Shown here piece after piece: positions 9,348 to 19,096 of a DNA stretch of 64,000 bases. Position numbers and translations under genes: made by a program. The notes beneath the pieces were generated by a model, which was not told the DNA's origin, ran no database searches, and saw only the letters and a program-made list of their open reading frames with translations. This stretch comes from Alcanivoracaceae bacterium (GTDB lineage Bacteria > Pseudomonadota > Gammaproteobacteria > Xanthomonadales > Marinicellaceae). Each line of letters opens with the position of its first letter. Positions within the stretch are counted from its first letter, which is position 1. The stretch spans positions 450,504 through 514,503 of the forward strand of contig JADGEI010000001.1 of the NCBI GenBank assembly GCA_016744455.1, written 5' to 3'.

Positions 9348-10790
9348 ATGTTCAACTATTTTGATAACCACAAAGAAACCATGCGCAAAGTCGATAATGC
9401 ATGGTTGAGAATGGAATCCCCATCAAATTTAATGATGATTACTGGTATGATGTTTTTAGATAAATTGCCTGTTTATAATGATCTAGTGGAAATGATTGAA
9501 AATAATTTTTTAAATTTTCGTAGGTTTAGGCAAAAAGCAATGCTTGCCCCATCTGGTACACATTGGCAAGATGATGATTTTTTTGATATTAAAGGGCATA
9601 TTAGACGAGCTGCACTTCCTGGAAATGCAGATTATAGAGAATTACAGGATTTTGTGAGTGATTTAGCTTCTACTCCTTTAGATAAAGCCAAACCATTGTG
9701 GCAATTCCACTTAGTTGAAAACTATGACAAAGGACCTGTTTTGGTCATGAGAATCCACCATTGTTATGCAGATGGCATTGCTTTGATTCAGGTATTGTTA
9801 TCAATGACGAGTACAAACCGAAAAAACAGCTTAAAATTATCTCTTGAAACAAAAAATAAAGAGTATCACCGGAAACTAGGTGTCTTAAATTCGGTCATTA
9901 ATCCAGCTAAAAAACAATTTAATCACTCATTAAAAATGGCAAGTCAATTAAAAGATATTGGTTTGGAGGCTTTAATGAATCCCTCAATACTTGAAAAAGG
10001 CATTTCTGAAATTGGTGATATTGCTGCTGAATTATTTAATGCATTAACTCTTCCAGATGATCCTCCTACAGTATTTAAGTCACAATTAAGCGTTAGGAAA
10101 AATGCAGCATGGGCTGAATCAATAGAACTAGGTCAAGTCAAAGCTATTGCCAATGCAACTGGCACAACAGTAAATGATGTATTAATCTCCAATCTCGCTG
10201 GTGCACTCCGAGAGTACATGTTGAAAATTGGTGAAGACCCAACTGATTTAACTATAAATGCGACAGTTCCTGTAAACTTACGTCCATTAGAGCATGCCAA
10301 AAACCTGGGTAATCATTTTGGTTTGGTGTTTTTAAAACTTCCTTTGTTTGAGGCTAATCCACTTAAACGTTTAGAATATGTTCATAGAGAAATGAATGAA
10401 CTTAAAAAATCAAAACAAGCGATTGTCTCGTTTGGTTTGTTAAGTGTCATAGGAATGGCACCTTTAAAAGTTCAGAATTTATTATTAGATCAATTTTCCA
10501 GAAAGGCGACAACAGTTTTAACCAATGTACCAGGCCCTCAAGTACCCTTATACATTGCAGGTAGCAAAATTCGCAAACAGATGTTTTGGGTCCCACAAAA
10601 TGGCACAATTGGTATGGGAATCAGTATCTTATCGTATAATGGTAAAGTTGAATTTGGCTTGATTGTAGATAAAAATCTTATTTCAGATCCACAAAACGTT
10701 ATCAAAGAATTTCCTATGCAATTTGAAAATTTAATGAGCTGTATGATGATGCATCCTTGGGATGGTCATATTCATGCTGATATTTTATAA
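9348..10790 (+). CDS. Wax ester synthase/diacylglycerol acyltransferase (WS/DGAT)
   Basis: 480 residues, the usual WS/DGAT length. The condensing motif HHxxxDG is present as H137-H-C-Y-A-D-G143, and the C-terminal half has conserved TNVPGPQ and N-H-F-G segments. These enzymes transfer acyl groups from acyl-CoA to alcohols or diacylglycerol to make storage wax esters or triacylglycerol at the inner membrane. This is common in marine hydrocarbon-associated gammaproteobacteria. It stands alone with its own 166-base upstream region. Confidence 0.9.
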   Translation: MFNYFDNHKETMRKVDNAWLRMESPSNLMMITGMMFLDKLPVYNDLVEMIENNFLNFRRFRQKAMLAPSGTHWQDDDFFDIKGHIRRAALPGNADYRELQDFVSDLASTPLDKAKPLWQFHLVENYDKGPVLVMRIHHCYADGIALIQVLLSMTSTNRKNSLKLSLETKNKEYHRKLGVLNSVINPAKKQFNHSLKMASQLKDIGLEALMNPSILEKGISEIGDIAAELFNALTLPDDPPTVFKSQLSVRKNAAWAESIELGQVKAIANATGTTVNDVLISNLAGALREYMLKIGEDPTDLTINATVPVNLRPLEHAKNLGNHFGLVFLKLPLFEANPLKRLEYVHREMNELKKSKQAIVSFGLLSVIGMAPLKVQNLLLDQFSRKATTVLTNVPGPQVPLYIAGSKIRKQMFWVPQNGTIGMGISILSYNGKVEFGLIVDKNLISDPQNVIKEFPMQFENLMSCMMMHPWDGHIHADIL

Positions 10791-10791
10791 T

Positions 10792-10806
10792 AAAACCTTG
10801 GGTTTT
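10792..10806 (+). terminator. Possible weak terminator after the WS/DGAT gene
   Basis: AAAACC and GGTTTT flank a TTG loop immediately after the stop codon. The stem is short and no U-run extends beyond it, so termination is uncertain. Confidence 0.3.
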
Positions 10807-10852
10807 ACTCAAATAGCCCTATATTTAACACTTTAATAATTAAGAGAAAAAC

Positions 10853-11356
10853 ATGATTTTAAAAGCAATTATTCATACTAGTAAAGGCGATATTAATCTA
10901 GTATTAACACCTAATGAAACTCCTGTAACTGTTGCCAATTTTGTAAATTTAGCACAAAATGGTTTTTACAACGAAGTTTCGTTTCACCGTGTAATTCCTA
11001 ATTTTATGATTCAGGGTGGATGCCCATTAGGAACAGGAACGGGAGGTCCAGGTTACCGTTTTGAAGATGAGTTTGATGCTAATTTAAAACATGATAAAGC
11101 TGGTGTTTTGTCTATGGCAAATGCTGGTCCTGGTACCAATGGTTCACAGTTTTTTGTTACTCATGAGCCAACACCATGGTTGGATGGTAAACACTCAGTA
11201 TTTGGTGTAGTAGAAACATCAGCAGATATGGATGTTGTTAATTCCATTGTTGGTGGAGATGAAATAAAATCCATATCTATTGATGGTGATGCCAGTGGAG
11301 TACTTGATGCACAGGCAAGTAGAGTTTCAGAATGGACTAAGGCAATAGCCGAATAA
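10853..11356 (+). CDS. ppiB: Cyclophilin-type peptidyl-prolyl cis-trans isomerase
   Basis: 167 residues, single cyclophilin domain with [13 protein letters not shown] near residue 44, [16 protein letters not shown] and [10 protein letters not shown]. No signal peptide, so cytoplasmic like E. coli PpiB (164 aa). It accelerates proline isomerisation during folding. AAGAGAAA precedes ATG 10853 as a weak ribosome binding site. thiI begins 6 bases after the stop, suggesting cotranscription. Confidence 0.93.
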   Translation: MILKAIIHTSKGDINLVLTPNETPVTVANFVNLAQNGFYNEVSFHRVIPNFMIQGGCPLGTGTGGPGYRFEDEFDANLKHDKAGVLSMANAGPGTNGSQFFVTHEPTPWLDGKHSVFGVVETSADMDVVNSIVGGDEIKSISIDGDASGVLDAQASRVSEWTKAIAE

Positions 11357-11362
11357 TAGTCC

Positions 11363-12595
11363 ATGAGAAACCGAATAATTCTACATTATGGCGAACTCAC
11401 CCTCAAAGGGTGTAATCGCCATTCGTTCGTCAAAAAATTGCGTACCAATGTTCGAAGAAAAGTACAGTCTTTAGGTTTAACTTGGGATGTTGTTTCTATT
11501 CATGACCGTATGTTTATTGAAATTCCTAGTGATTTTGAAGGTGATATCGATGCTGTGGCAAAGAAGCTCTCTGAAGTACCTGGTGTGGCATGGTTAAGTA
11601 AAGTTTTTTGGTTTTCAAATAAGGATTATAACTGGTTTGAATACAAACCAGATTTAACTAAAGTTGAGGAGTTAATTGAGAAGCTCGGTCATGAGACTTA
11701 TTCTGAGGGTAAAAGTTTTGCCATTAGAGTCAAGCGTTCTGATAAAAAATTTTATCAAACATCAAAAGAACTAGAGATGCAACTTGCAACCATTATTTTA
11801 AAGAATACTGAATGGAAAAACGTTAACCTCAGTAATGCAGATCAATACTTCTACGTAGATATTTCCTCACGTGGTATGGCTGTTCATACCAATAGAATAA
11901 AAGCTATAGGTGGGTTACCTGTAGCTGCAACTGGTAAAATAATGTGCCTGCTGTCAGGAGGTTTTGATTCGCCTGTTGCTGCTTATCTAATGGCTAAACG
12001 TGGGTGTACTGTAGACTTTGTACATTTTACTGCGAATACTATTCAAGCGAATAAAATTGAAGATTATAAAGTTAGTAAGATAGCTAAAAGAATTAGTGAA
12101 TTTGCAGGCCGTGTGCGTTTGTACCTCATACCGTATACTCATTTTGATTTGGCATTAATGGATCAAAATTTAGATTATGATTTAATTCTCTTTAGGCGTT
12201 TTATGGCACGAGTGGCTACTAAAATGGCAGAAGAAAAATATATACAAGCGTTGGTGACAGGTGATAATTTAGGTCAAGTTGCCTCGCAGACGATGGAAAA
12301 TATGGTTAGTATGACAAAATCTATTGATATGCCAGTTCTACGGCCTTTGCTAACTTATAACAAAGAAGAAATTGTTGCATTGTCTCGTCAATTGGGTTTG
12401 TTTGATTTGTGTGTAGAGCCTTACAAAGATTGCTGTGCATTGATAAGTAATACACCTAAGACAAAATCTGTTCATGAAAAGTTAGAAGAGATGGAAGCAA
12501 AATATTTTCCTGATTACCATGAGTTAATTAATGCTACGTTAGAGGATAAGCAAGTTATAGCTTACCAATTTGGTCAGAAAATCGACTATGTCTAA
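11363..12595 (+). CDS. thiI: tRNA 4-thiouridine synthase ThiI (no rhodanese domain)
   Basis: 410 residues. It has an N-terminal ferredoxin-like/THUMP region (about 1-165) and a PP-loop ATPase with LLSGGFDSPVAA at about residue 197. It stops after the AANH domain. E. coli ThiI (482 aa) has an extra C-terminal rhodanese domain that carries the persulfide; here that domain is absent, as in Bacillus-type ThiI. It therefore makes s4U8 in tRNA but must obtain sulfur from a separate donor. The stop overlaps the next gene. Confidence 0.93.
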   Translation: MRNRIILHYGELTLKGCNRHSFVKKLRTNVRRKVQSLGLTWDVVSIHDRMFIEIPSDFEGDIDAVAKKLSEVPGVAWLSKVFWFSNKDYNWFEYKPDLTKVEELIEKLGHETYSEGKSFAIRVKRSDKKFYQTSKELEMQLATIILKNTEWKNVNLSNADQYFYVDISSRGMAVHTNRIKAIGGLPVAATGKIMCLLSGGFDSPVAAYLMAKRGCTVDFVHFTANTIQANKIEDYKVSKIAKRISEFAGRVRLYLIPYTHFDLALMDQNLDYDLILFRRFMARVATKMAEEKYIQALVTGDNLGQVASQTMENMVSMTKSIDMPVLRPLLTYNKEEIVALSRQLGLFDLCVEPYKDCCALISNTPKTKSVHEKLEEMEAKYFPDYHELINATLEDKQVIAYQFGQKIDYV

Positions 12596-13085
12596 TGTGA
12601 TTATTAGAGAAGTTCAAGCCAAGGATAATCAAGCTATCAAAGATTTAGTGATTAATACATTGGCTGAATTTGGCGCAAAAGGCCCTGGATTTGCTTCATC
12701 TGATGAAGAGTTACAAGATATGTATAGTGCCTATCTTGCAAAAGACAAATGCTTTTATGTCATTGAAAAAGAAGGCGTTGTTTTAGGTGCAGGAGGAGTT
12801 GCGCCTCTGGACGGTGAAGAAAAATCAGGCATATGTGAACTCCGAAAAATGTATTTTGACCCTAAATTACGAGGTTACGGTTTGGGGAAAAAATTAATTA
12901 ATAAGTGCATTGATAAAGCCAGAGAAATTGGCTTTCATGCCATGTATTTAGAAACAATTCCCGAAATGACGGTTGCGCAAACATTGTACAAAAGTAGAGG
13001 GTTTGAATACCTCGATTGTTCGAAAGGCAACACCTGCCACAGCGCCTGTCAAATTTTTATGCAGAAAGTACTAACTCATGGCTAA
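12588..13085 (+). CDS. GNAT family N-acetyltransferase
   Basis: 165 residues from ATG 12588. The frame is open further upstream (TTG 12570), but the ATG that overlaps the thiI stop fits better. GNAT features include the acetyl-CoA binding RGYGLGKKLI and the C-terminal TLYKSRGFE. It overlaps thiI by 8 bases and radA by 8 bases, so the three genes are coupled. Substrate unknown. Confidence 0.82.
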   Translation: MSNVIIREVQAKDNQAIKDLVINTLAEFGAKGPGFASSDEELQDMYSAYLAKDKCFYVIEKEGVVLGAGGVAPLDGEEKSGICELRKMYFDPKLRGYGLGKKLINKCIDKAREIGFHAMYLETIPEMTVAQTLYKSRGFEYLDCSKGNTCHSACQIFMQKVLTHG

Positions 13086-14451
13086 AGCAAAATTACAATA
13101 TACATGCACAGAGTGCGCAGCTGTCCATAATAAATGGGCGGGGCAATGTGGTGATTGTGGACAATGGAATTGCCTTGAAGAATCAGTGGTTCAAGCGGTT
13201 ACTACTAAGCAAAAATCATCTAGGTTTTCTACTTACGCGGGTGATGTTGGTGGTAAAAGGATTCAAAAATTAGGGAATATAAAGTTTCAAAAAAACATAA
13301 GAACTTCCACTAAGATTAAAGAGTTGGACCGTGTATTGGGAGGTGGATTAGTTACAGGGTCAGTTGTATTAATAGGTGGTGATCCAGGAATTGGCAAATC
13401 CACCTTGATGCTTCAAGTTACTGCAACTATGCCTAATACTATTAAAACATTATATGTTACTGGTGAAGAATCTCTCTCTCAAATTTCTATGCGTGCAACT
13501 AGGTTAGAATTAGAGGCTGCAGATCTAGAGTGTATGGCAGAAACCTCTGTTGAGGCAATAATTTCGTCAGCTTTAGTACACAAGCCAAATTTAATGGTAA
13601 TTGATTCGATTCAAACACTCTATACAGAAAACCTTACATCAATTCCAGGCTCCATTTCACAAGTAAAGGAATGTGCTGCTCAATTGGTGAGGTTTGCAAA
13701 ACAAAATAATACTTCTATTATTTTTGTTGGGCATGTAACAAAAGAAGGCGGAATTGCTGGACCACGTGTTCTGGAACACATGGTTGATACAGTTTTATAC
13801 TTTGAAAGCGATGGCAATAGTCGTTATCGAGTCCTACGAGCATTGAAAAATCGTTTTGGTGCGGTCAATGAAATAGGTGTTTTTGCTATGACGGAGAAAG
13901 GTGTTCAAGAAGTTGAAAACCCATCTGCGATCTTTCTTTCTGAACATGCGTCACCACAACCAGGAAGTGTGGTGATGGTAGCTAGAGAGGGGACACGGCC
14001 GTTGTTGGTGGAGGTTCAGGCTCTTGCTGATCAAAGTCCATTAGGTAACCCTCGGCGTTTAACTGTGGGTTTAGATCACAATCGTTTAGCTATGTTATTG
14101 GCGGTTTTACACAACGGTTGCCAATTAGCTATTCATGATCATGATATTTTTATGAATGTCGTTGGAGGTATGAAAGTCACGGAAACTGCTGCTGATTTAG
14201 CCATTGTTATGGCTGTCGTTTCAAGCTTTAGAAATCGATATTTGCCAAAAGGTACTGTTGTCTTTGGTGAAGTTGGTCTAACAGGTGAAATACGCCCAGT
14301 TTTTAATGGCGAAGACAGGCTAAAAGAAGCGGCCAACCATGGCTTTACCCATGCTATTGTGCCTAAGGGTAATATTGGTGCGTGGGTTAAGGGATTGCCA
14401 ATAAAAGTAACTGGAGTAGATAATATTAATCAAATTCTAGATTATATATGA
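13078..14451 (+). CDS. radA: DNA repair protein RadA
   Basis: 457 residues. A four-cysteine zinc finger lies at the N-terminus (C-T-E-C then C-G-D-C), followed by a RecA-like ATPase with Walker A GDPGIGKST (about residue 101). The RadA signature KNRFG precedes a C-terminal Lon-like domain. RadA is a helicase that extends heteroduplex and processes recombination intermediates. The stop overlaps the next GNAT gene (ATGA). Confidence 0.96.
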   Translation: MAKAKLQYTCTECAAVHNKWAGQCGDCGQWNCLEESVVQAVTTKQKSSRFSTYAGDVGGKRIQKLGNIKFQKNIRTSTKIKELDRVLGGGLVTGSVVLIGGDPGIGKSTLMLQVTATMPNTIKTLYVTGEESLSQISMRATRLELEAADLECMAETSVEAIISSALVHKPNLMVIDSIQTLYTENLTSIPGSISQVKECAAQLVRFAKQNNTSIIFVGHVTKEGGIAGPRVLEHMVDTVLYFESDGNSRYRVLRALKNRFGAVNEIGVFAMTEKGVQEVENPSAIFLSEHASPQPGSVVMVAREGTRPLLVEVQALADQSPLGNPRRLTVGLDHNRLAMLLAVLHNGCQLAIHDHDIFMNVVGGMKVTETAADLAIVMAVVSSFRNRYLPKGTVVFGEVGLTGEIRPVFNGEDRLKEAANHGFTHAIVPKGNIGAWVKGLPIKVTGVDNINQILDYI

Positions 14452-14981
14452 TTGAGAGGTTTTCAAATGAAAAAATTCAATTATGCCGTTTAAAGAAGAG
14501 CGATGCTATTGATGTTTATCATGCTTTGAAGCATTCGATAAATGAAATTTCACCTTGGTTAAATTGGTTGACCGAAGAGTATGATCTTAAAAGCGCAGAC
14601 AAATTTATTGCTTTGCAAATAAATAACTGGTTAAAAAATGAAGAATTTACCTACGCTATTAAAACATTAAAAGGTGAGTTTGTCGGTATGATAGGTTTAC
14701 ATATGTTTGATAGCGTAAATGATGTGGCCAGTATCGGTTATTGGGTTGATAGCCGATTAACCAATAAAGGCTATTGTACACAAGCTGTTAAACTATTAGC
14801 TAGTAGCTGTTTAAAACTACTAAATTTAATCAGAATAGAAATTATCGTTGCGATTAAAAATTTAGCGAGTCAAAAAGTTGCTGAGAATGCGGGTGCACAT
14901 TTTGAAGCAATATTAAAAAACCGCATCAGGTTAAATGGAGAACCTGTTGATGCAAAAATTTACGTTTTTATAACCTCGTAA
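14448..14981 (+). CDS. RimJ/RimL-type GNAT acetyltransferase
   Basis: 177 residues. The RimL-like arrangement is visible: an N-terminal LKKSDA/ISPWLNWL segment, GYWVDSRLTNKGYCTQAV for acetyl-CoA binding and NLASQKVAENAGAHFE. Relatives acetylate ribosomal protein N-termini or small molecules; which applies here cannot be told. It is coupled to radA by a 4-base overlap and ends 6 bases from the convergent mfd stop. Confidence 0.8.
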   Translation: MIERFSNEKIQLCRLKKSDAIDVYHALKHSINEISPWLNWLTEEYDLKSADKFIALQINNWLKNEEFTYAIKTLKGEFVGMIGLHMFDSVNDVASIGYWVDSRLTNKGYCTQAVKLLASSCLKLLNLIRIEIIVAIKNLASQKVAENAGAHFEAILKNRIRLNGEPVDAKIYVFITS

Positions 14982-14987
14982 AAATCA

Positions 14988-17900
14988 TCAATTTAAATCA
15001 TCAAATAAAGCTTCAACAGCTTCAAAACGTTGTTCTACTTGTAAAAATTCACCTGTAATTTTAATGGCGTTATCTGGCATAGGTTTGTATGTCTTGTATT
15101 TAGTTTGAATTAACGTAATAAGTTTTCTTAAAATCGCATCTTTTTTGGTGGCAAACTTAACTGTTCCGCCGTGTTGATTCATTTGAATTGTACTAATATC
15201 ATACACTTTAGATTTTAGTTGTAATATTTTGATTTCAAACAAATTTTTGGCGTGTTCAGGAAGTAATCCAAAGCGATCAATTAACTCAACCCTCAGTTCA
15301 TTTACATCATCAATTGAATGACAAGCACTTAAACGTTTATAAAAGGTTAACCTTAAATAAATATCGTGGATATAATCATCAGGTAATAATGAGGGGATGT
15401 TGAGTTCAATTTCTGTTTCATGAATACTTAAATTATCAAGTTGTGGGTCTTCACCATCATTTAGAGCCTCCACAGCACGCTCTAATAGTTCACAATAAAG
15501 GCTAAATCCAATAGCTTGAATTTGCCCACTTTGCTCATCACCTAATAATTCTCCGGCTCCTCGGATTTCTAAATCATGTGTAGCTAAGGTAAAACCAGAG
15601 CCTAAATCTTCTAATGATACAATGGCTTCAAGCCGTTTGGCAGCATCCTTTGTTATGGCTTTCCATCCAGGAATCAACATATAGGCAAAAGCTTTGTGGT
15701 GAGAGCGTCCAACGCGGCCACGTAGTTGATGCAGTTGAGCTAATCCAAGTTTATCTGCTCTGTTCATTATGATAGTATTGGCAGTTGGTATGTCAATTCC
15801 ATTTTCGATTATAGTTGAGCAAACCAAAATATTGAAACGCATTTTATGGAAATCTAGCATAACACTTTGCAATTCTGTCTCATGCATCTGCCCGTGGGCT
15901 ACACGAACACGAGCTTGTGGAACAAGGTTTTGCACAGTTTCGGCTATTTGTTCTATGGTACGAACTTCGTTGTGCAAAAAGTAAACTTGCCCACCGCGTT
16001 GAATTTCTCTTAAACATGCTTCTTTTATGGCAGCAGTATCCCACTCTATCACTTGGGTTTTTATTGATAAACGGGATTTGGGAGCTGTGGCAATTATGGA
16101 TAAATCACGTAATCCAGACAACGCTGTATTTAGTGTACGTGGTATAGGGGTAGCAGTTAGAGTTAATATGTCAACTTCAGCCCGTAATTTTTTTAGGCGT
16201 TCTTTTTGCCTAACTCCAAATCGATGTTCTTCATCAATGACAATAAGGCCTAGATTTTTAAATTTAATGTCTTTTTGTAGTAATTTATGTGTGCCAATGA
16301 CGATGTCAACAGTACCGTCAGTAATCCCTTGTAATATTTTTGTTTGTTCACCCTTTTTAATAAATCGTGATAAGGAGGCGACTTTAATGGGGAATGGAGC
16401 AAACCTATCCAAAAAGTTTTCATAGTGTTGTTGAGCGAGTAATGTTGTTGGGACCAGTATGGCGACTTGTTTAGCATCGTTGGCAGTGACAAAAGCTGCA
16501 CGTAAAGCCACTTCTGTTTTACCGAAACCAACATCTCCGCATACAACTCTATCCATAGATTTTGGGCTTTTTAAATCTTCAATGACGGCATTAATTGTAG
16601 TGAGTTGGTCTTCAGTTTCTTCAAATGGAAAGCCTTGGCAAAATTGTAAATAATCATTTTCGTTGAGTTTTACCTGTTTACCACCACGCGACTCTCTTAT
16701 GGCGTACAATTGTAATAATTCTGCTGCAACATCTTCAACTTTTTTCGCTGCTTTTTCTCGAATTTTTTGCCACCTATCGCCGCCAAGCTTATGCCATGGT
16801 GCATTTTCAGCAGATGCGCCTGTGTATCGAGACACTAAATGTAATGATGAAACTGGGACAAAAAGTTTATCACCACCATAGTATTCCAAGACTAAAAACT
16901 CAGCTTCTCCTTCAAAATTATGGGTCTCCAACCCTTGGTAACGAGCAACACCATGATCAATATGGACAATCGGTGAGCCTATATGCAATTCAGATAAATT
17001 GCTAATAATTTCATCTGGATTAGCTTTGAAGCGTTTCTTTTTACGTGTGCGATTAGCTCGCGTGCCAAATAGACAACTTTCATCCAATATGATTAAATTA
17101 TCTAGAATAAAATTTGTGCCATTTTCGATTGGTGCGATAGTAATTGCTAAATCAATTGATGAGTTTATAAAATCAATAATAGAGTCGCATTCTTTAATAG
17201 CTATTTTTTCTTTTTGAAACAGCCTTTTTATGACATCTACGCGTCCCAAAGAGTCAGCTGCGATTAATATTCGTTTATTGTGTACTAGTTGACTTTGCAA
17301 CCAACCTGATTTATTTTTATATTTATCTGGGTTATAGCGATTGGGTAATTGTGTATGAAAATCAATAGCTTGATTGTTTTGGTTTAAGTTAATTGTAGTA
17401 AATTCTTCGAGCCGATCTATGACATCATTTGGGCATAAATACAAACTTTTTGGCTTGACAACGGGTCTTTGAATATCATGTCGCCGTTCTTGATACCTGG
17501 CGTGAATTTGTTTGTCCCATGTTGATAATATTGCTGCAGTTTTTCCTGTGTGAATGATGCGAGTATTATCAGGCAAGTAATCAAATAGTGTTGAGGTTTG
17601 TTCAAAAAACATCGGTAAATAATGTTCAATACCCGAAAATTGTATGGTTTTACGTACGTCTTGATAGATAGAACACTTGTGTGTGTCTACGTCAAACTCT
17701 TCTCTAAATTCTTGTAAAAAACGCATACGCCCAGCTTCATCAAAAGGGAATTCATTGGCTGGTAAGATATTTATTTTGTTAACTGCTTTAATTGAACGTT
17801 GTGTGTCTGGATCAAATGTTCGAATTGATTCAATTTCATCGTCGAATAATTCTAATCGAAAAGCGTCCTCTGTTCCTGTAGGAAAAATATCGATGACACC

Positions 17901-18419
17901 ACCACGCACAGCAAATTCTCCAGGCTCACGAACTTCAGTGACGCAATGGTAGCCATTGTTTTCAAACATAAGTCTTTTTTTGTCAATATCGAAGTGTGAA
18001 TTAACCTCTAAAAATAGAGTGCGCCCTTTGATAAATGATTTGGTGCTAAGGCGTTGCATTAGGTTATGAATTGGAATGATTAGAATGCCATCAGTTATGT
18101 TTTGACTGACTTTATATAAGAAAGCTAAGCGTTGCGAAACAATTTCAGGGTTAGGTGAAAACACATCATAGGGTAGGGTATCCCAAGTAGGGAAATGGTA
18201 TATTTTATCCTTTAATTCTGGAGCGCATAATTCTAATTCTTCTTCTAACACTATGCTTTGATGAGCAGATTCTGTTAGTACTAGGTTTAGACCAGAATAA
18301 TTATTGGTAATTTCAGCTAATAATAAAGGTAAAGCTAAGCCTTTAACACCTTTAATCTCTATGTTATGACTTGTATTGATGTGCTTTGTTAATGGAAACA
18401 GCATGAAATGAATGGCCAT
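14988..18419 (-). CDS. mfd: Transcription-repair coupling factor Mfd
   Basis: 1143 residues, near E. coli Mfd (1148). Modules in order: the UvrB-homologous N-terminal region; the CarD-like RNA polymerase interaction domain near residues 470-540 (SPIVHIDHGVARYQGLE); the RecG-like translocase with GDVGFGKTEVA and VIDEEHRFGV; and the C-terminal TRCF domain. It removes stalled RNA polymerase and recruits UvrA. The start at 18419 gives MAIHFMLFPL; the second Met (residue 6) is also possible. It is transcribed toward the radA block and divergent from msrQ. Confidence 0.97.
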   Translation of the reverse strand: MAIHFMLFPLTKHINTSHNIEIKGVKGLALPLLLAEITNNYSGLNLVLTESAHQSIVLEEELELCAPELKDKIYHFPTWDTLPYDVFSPNPEIVSQRLAFLYKVSQNITDGILIIPIHNLMQRLSTKSFIKGRTLFLEVNSHFDIDKKRLMFENNGYHCVTEVREPGEFAVRGGVIDIFPTGTEDAFRLELFDDEIESIRTFDPDTQRSIKAVNKINILPANEFPFDEAGRMRFLQEFREEFDVDTHKCSIYQDVRKTIQFSGIEHYLPMFFEQTSTLFDYLPDNTRIIHTGKTAAILSTWDKQIHARYQERRHDIQRPVVKPKSLYLCPNDVIDRLEEFTTINLNQNNQAIDFHTQLPNRYNPDKYKNKSGWLQSQLVHNKRILIAADSLGRVDVIKRLFQKEKIAIKECDSIIDFINSSIDLAITIAPIENGTNFILDNLIILDESCLFGTRANRTRKKKRFKANPDEIISNLSELHIGSPIVHIDHGVARYQGLETHNFEGEAEFLVLEYYGGDKLFVPVSSLHLVSRYTGASAENAPWHKLGGDRWQKIREKAAKKVEDVAAELLQLYAIRESRGGKQVKLNENDYLQFCQGFPFEETEDQLTTINAVIEDLKSPKSMDRVVCGDVGFGKTEVALRAAFVTANDAKQVAILVPTTLLAQQHYENFLDRFAPFPIKVASLSRFIKKGEQTKILQGITDGTVDIVIGTHKLLQKDIKFKNLGLIVIDEEHRFGVRQKERLKKLRAEVDILTLTATPIPRTLNTALSGLRDLSIIATAPKSRLSIKTQVIEWDTAAIKEACLREIQRGGQVYFLHNEVRTIEQIAETVQNLVPQARVRVAHGQMHETELQSVMLDFHKMRFNILVCSTIIENGIDIPTANTIIMNRADKLGLAQLHQLRGRVGRSHHKAFAYMLIPGWKAITKDAAKRLEAIVSLEDLGSGFTLATHDLEIRGAGELLGDEQSGQIQAIGFSLYCELLERAVEALNDGEDPQLDNLSIHETEIELNIPSLLPDDYIHDIYLRLTFYKRLSACHSIDDVNELRVELIDRFGLLPEHAKNLFEIKILQLKSKVYDISTIQMNQHGGTVKFATKKDAILRKLITLIQTKYKTYKPMPDNAIKITGEFLQVEQRFEAVEALFDDLN

Positions 18420-18520
18420 TTATAAAAAGAAGCGGAATTTTAGCATATTTGAAACTTTTGTGATGTTCCTCGTGCTTTGATAAAGTAAAATTCACATTTT
18501 ATACATCTCTTAATGTAAAT

Positions 18521-19096
18521 ATGAAAATTATAAAAACCACTTTGTTTATTTTGTTACTGTGTCCATTGTTGCTTTTAGTATATTATGGTTTTTATGATGA
18601 GTTAAAATTGACAGCTGAACCTGTTGAGTATATTTTGCATTATACTGGCTTATGGTCGCTGCGAATTTTATTGTTAACGCTTGTCATGACACCACTTAAA
18701 GATATTACTAATAAACCTGTATTTATAAAAATAAGAAGGATGCTTGGGTTGTTTGTTTTTTTCTATGTAAGTTTACATTTATTGGTTTATATTGGGTTGG
18801 ATTTAGGTTTTCAGTTTTCTCATTTATTGGAAGATATTGTCAAAAGGCCATACATTACTGTAGGTTTCCTTGCATGGTTGATTTTAATACCATTGGCTGT
18901 TACGTCAAATAGAAAAATGATTCGAAAATTAGGGAAAAAATGGAAAACCTTACACAAAAGTATTTATGTGGCACTTATATTGGCTTGTTTACACTTTTTA
19001 TGGTTGGTCAAAAATGATTTGCTTGAGCCCTTAATCTATGCCGCTATAGCGTTCGTATTATTGTTTTATCGATTGATTAAATACTCTCGCTCATGA
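18521..19096 (+). CDS. msrQ: MsrQ-like haem-binding membrane subunit
   Basis: 191 residues with about six transmembrane helices. Haem-ligand type histidines occur in FYVSLHLLVYIG, KTLHKSIYV and ACLHFLW. The ITVGFLAWLILIPLAVTS segment matches the MsrQ (YedZ) family. MsrQ passes electrons to the periplasmic methionine sulfoxide reductase MsrP. The usual partner msrP is not next to it: upstream is divergent mfd, and downstream is an exporter overlapping by 4 bases. The partner may lie elsewhere. Confidence 0.83.
   Translation: MKIIKTTLFILLLCPLLLLVYYGFYDELKLTAEPVEYILHYTGLWSLRILLLTLVMTPLKDITNKPVFIKIRRMLGLFVFFYVSLHLLVYIGLDLGFQFSHLLEDIVKRPYITVGFLAWLILIPLAVTSNRKMIRKLGKKWKTLHKSIYVALILACLHFLWLVKNDLLEPLIYAAIAFVLLFYRLIKYSRS

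Noticed and set aside
15769..17952. Several plus-strand frames inside mfd
   Set aside because: They are antisense shadows of a fully recognisable Mfd reading frame.
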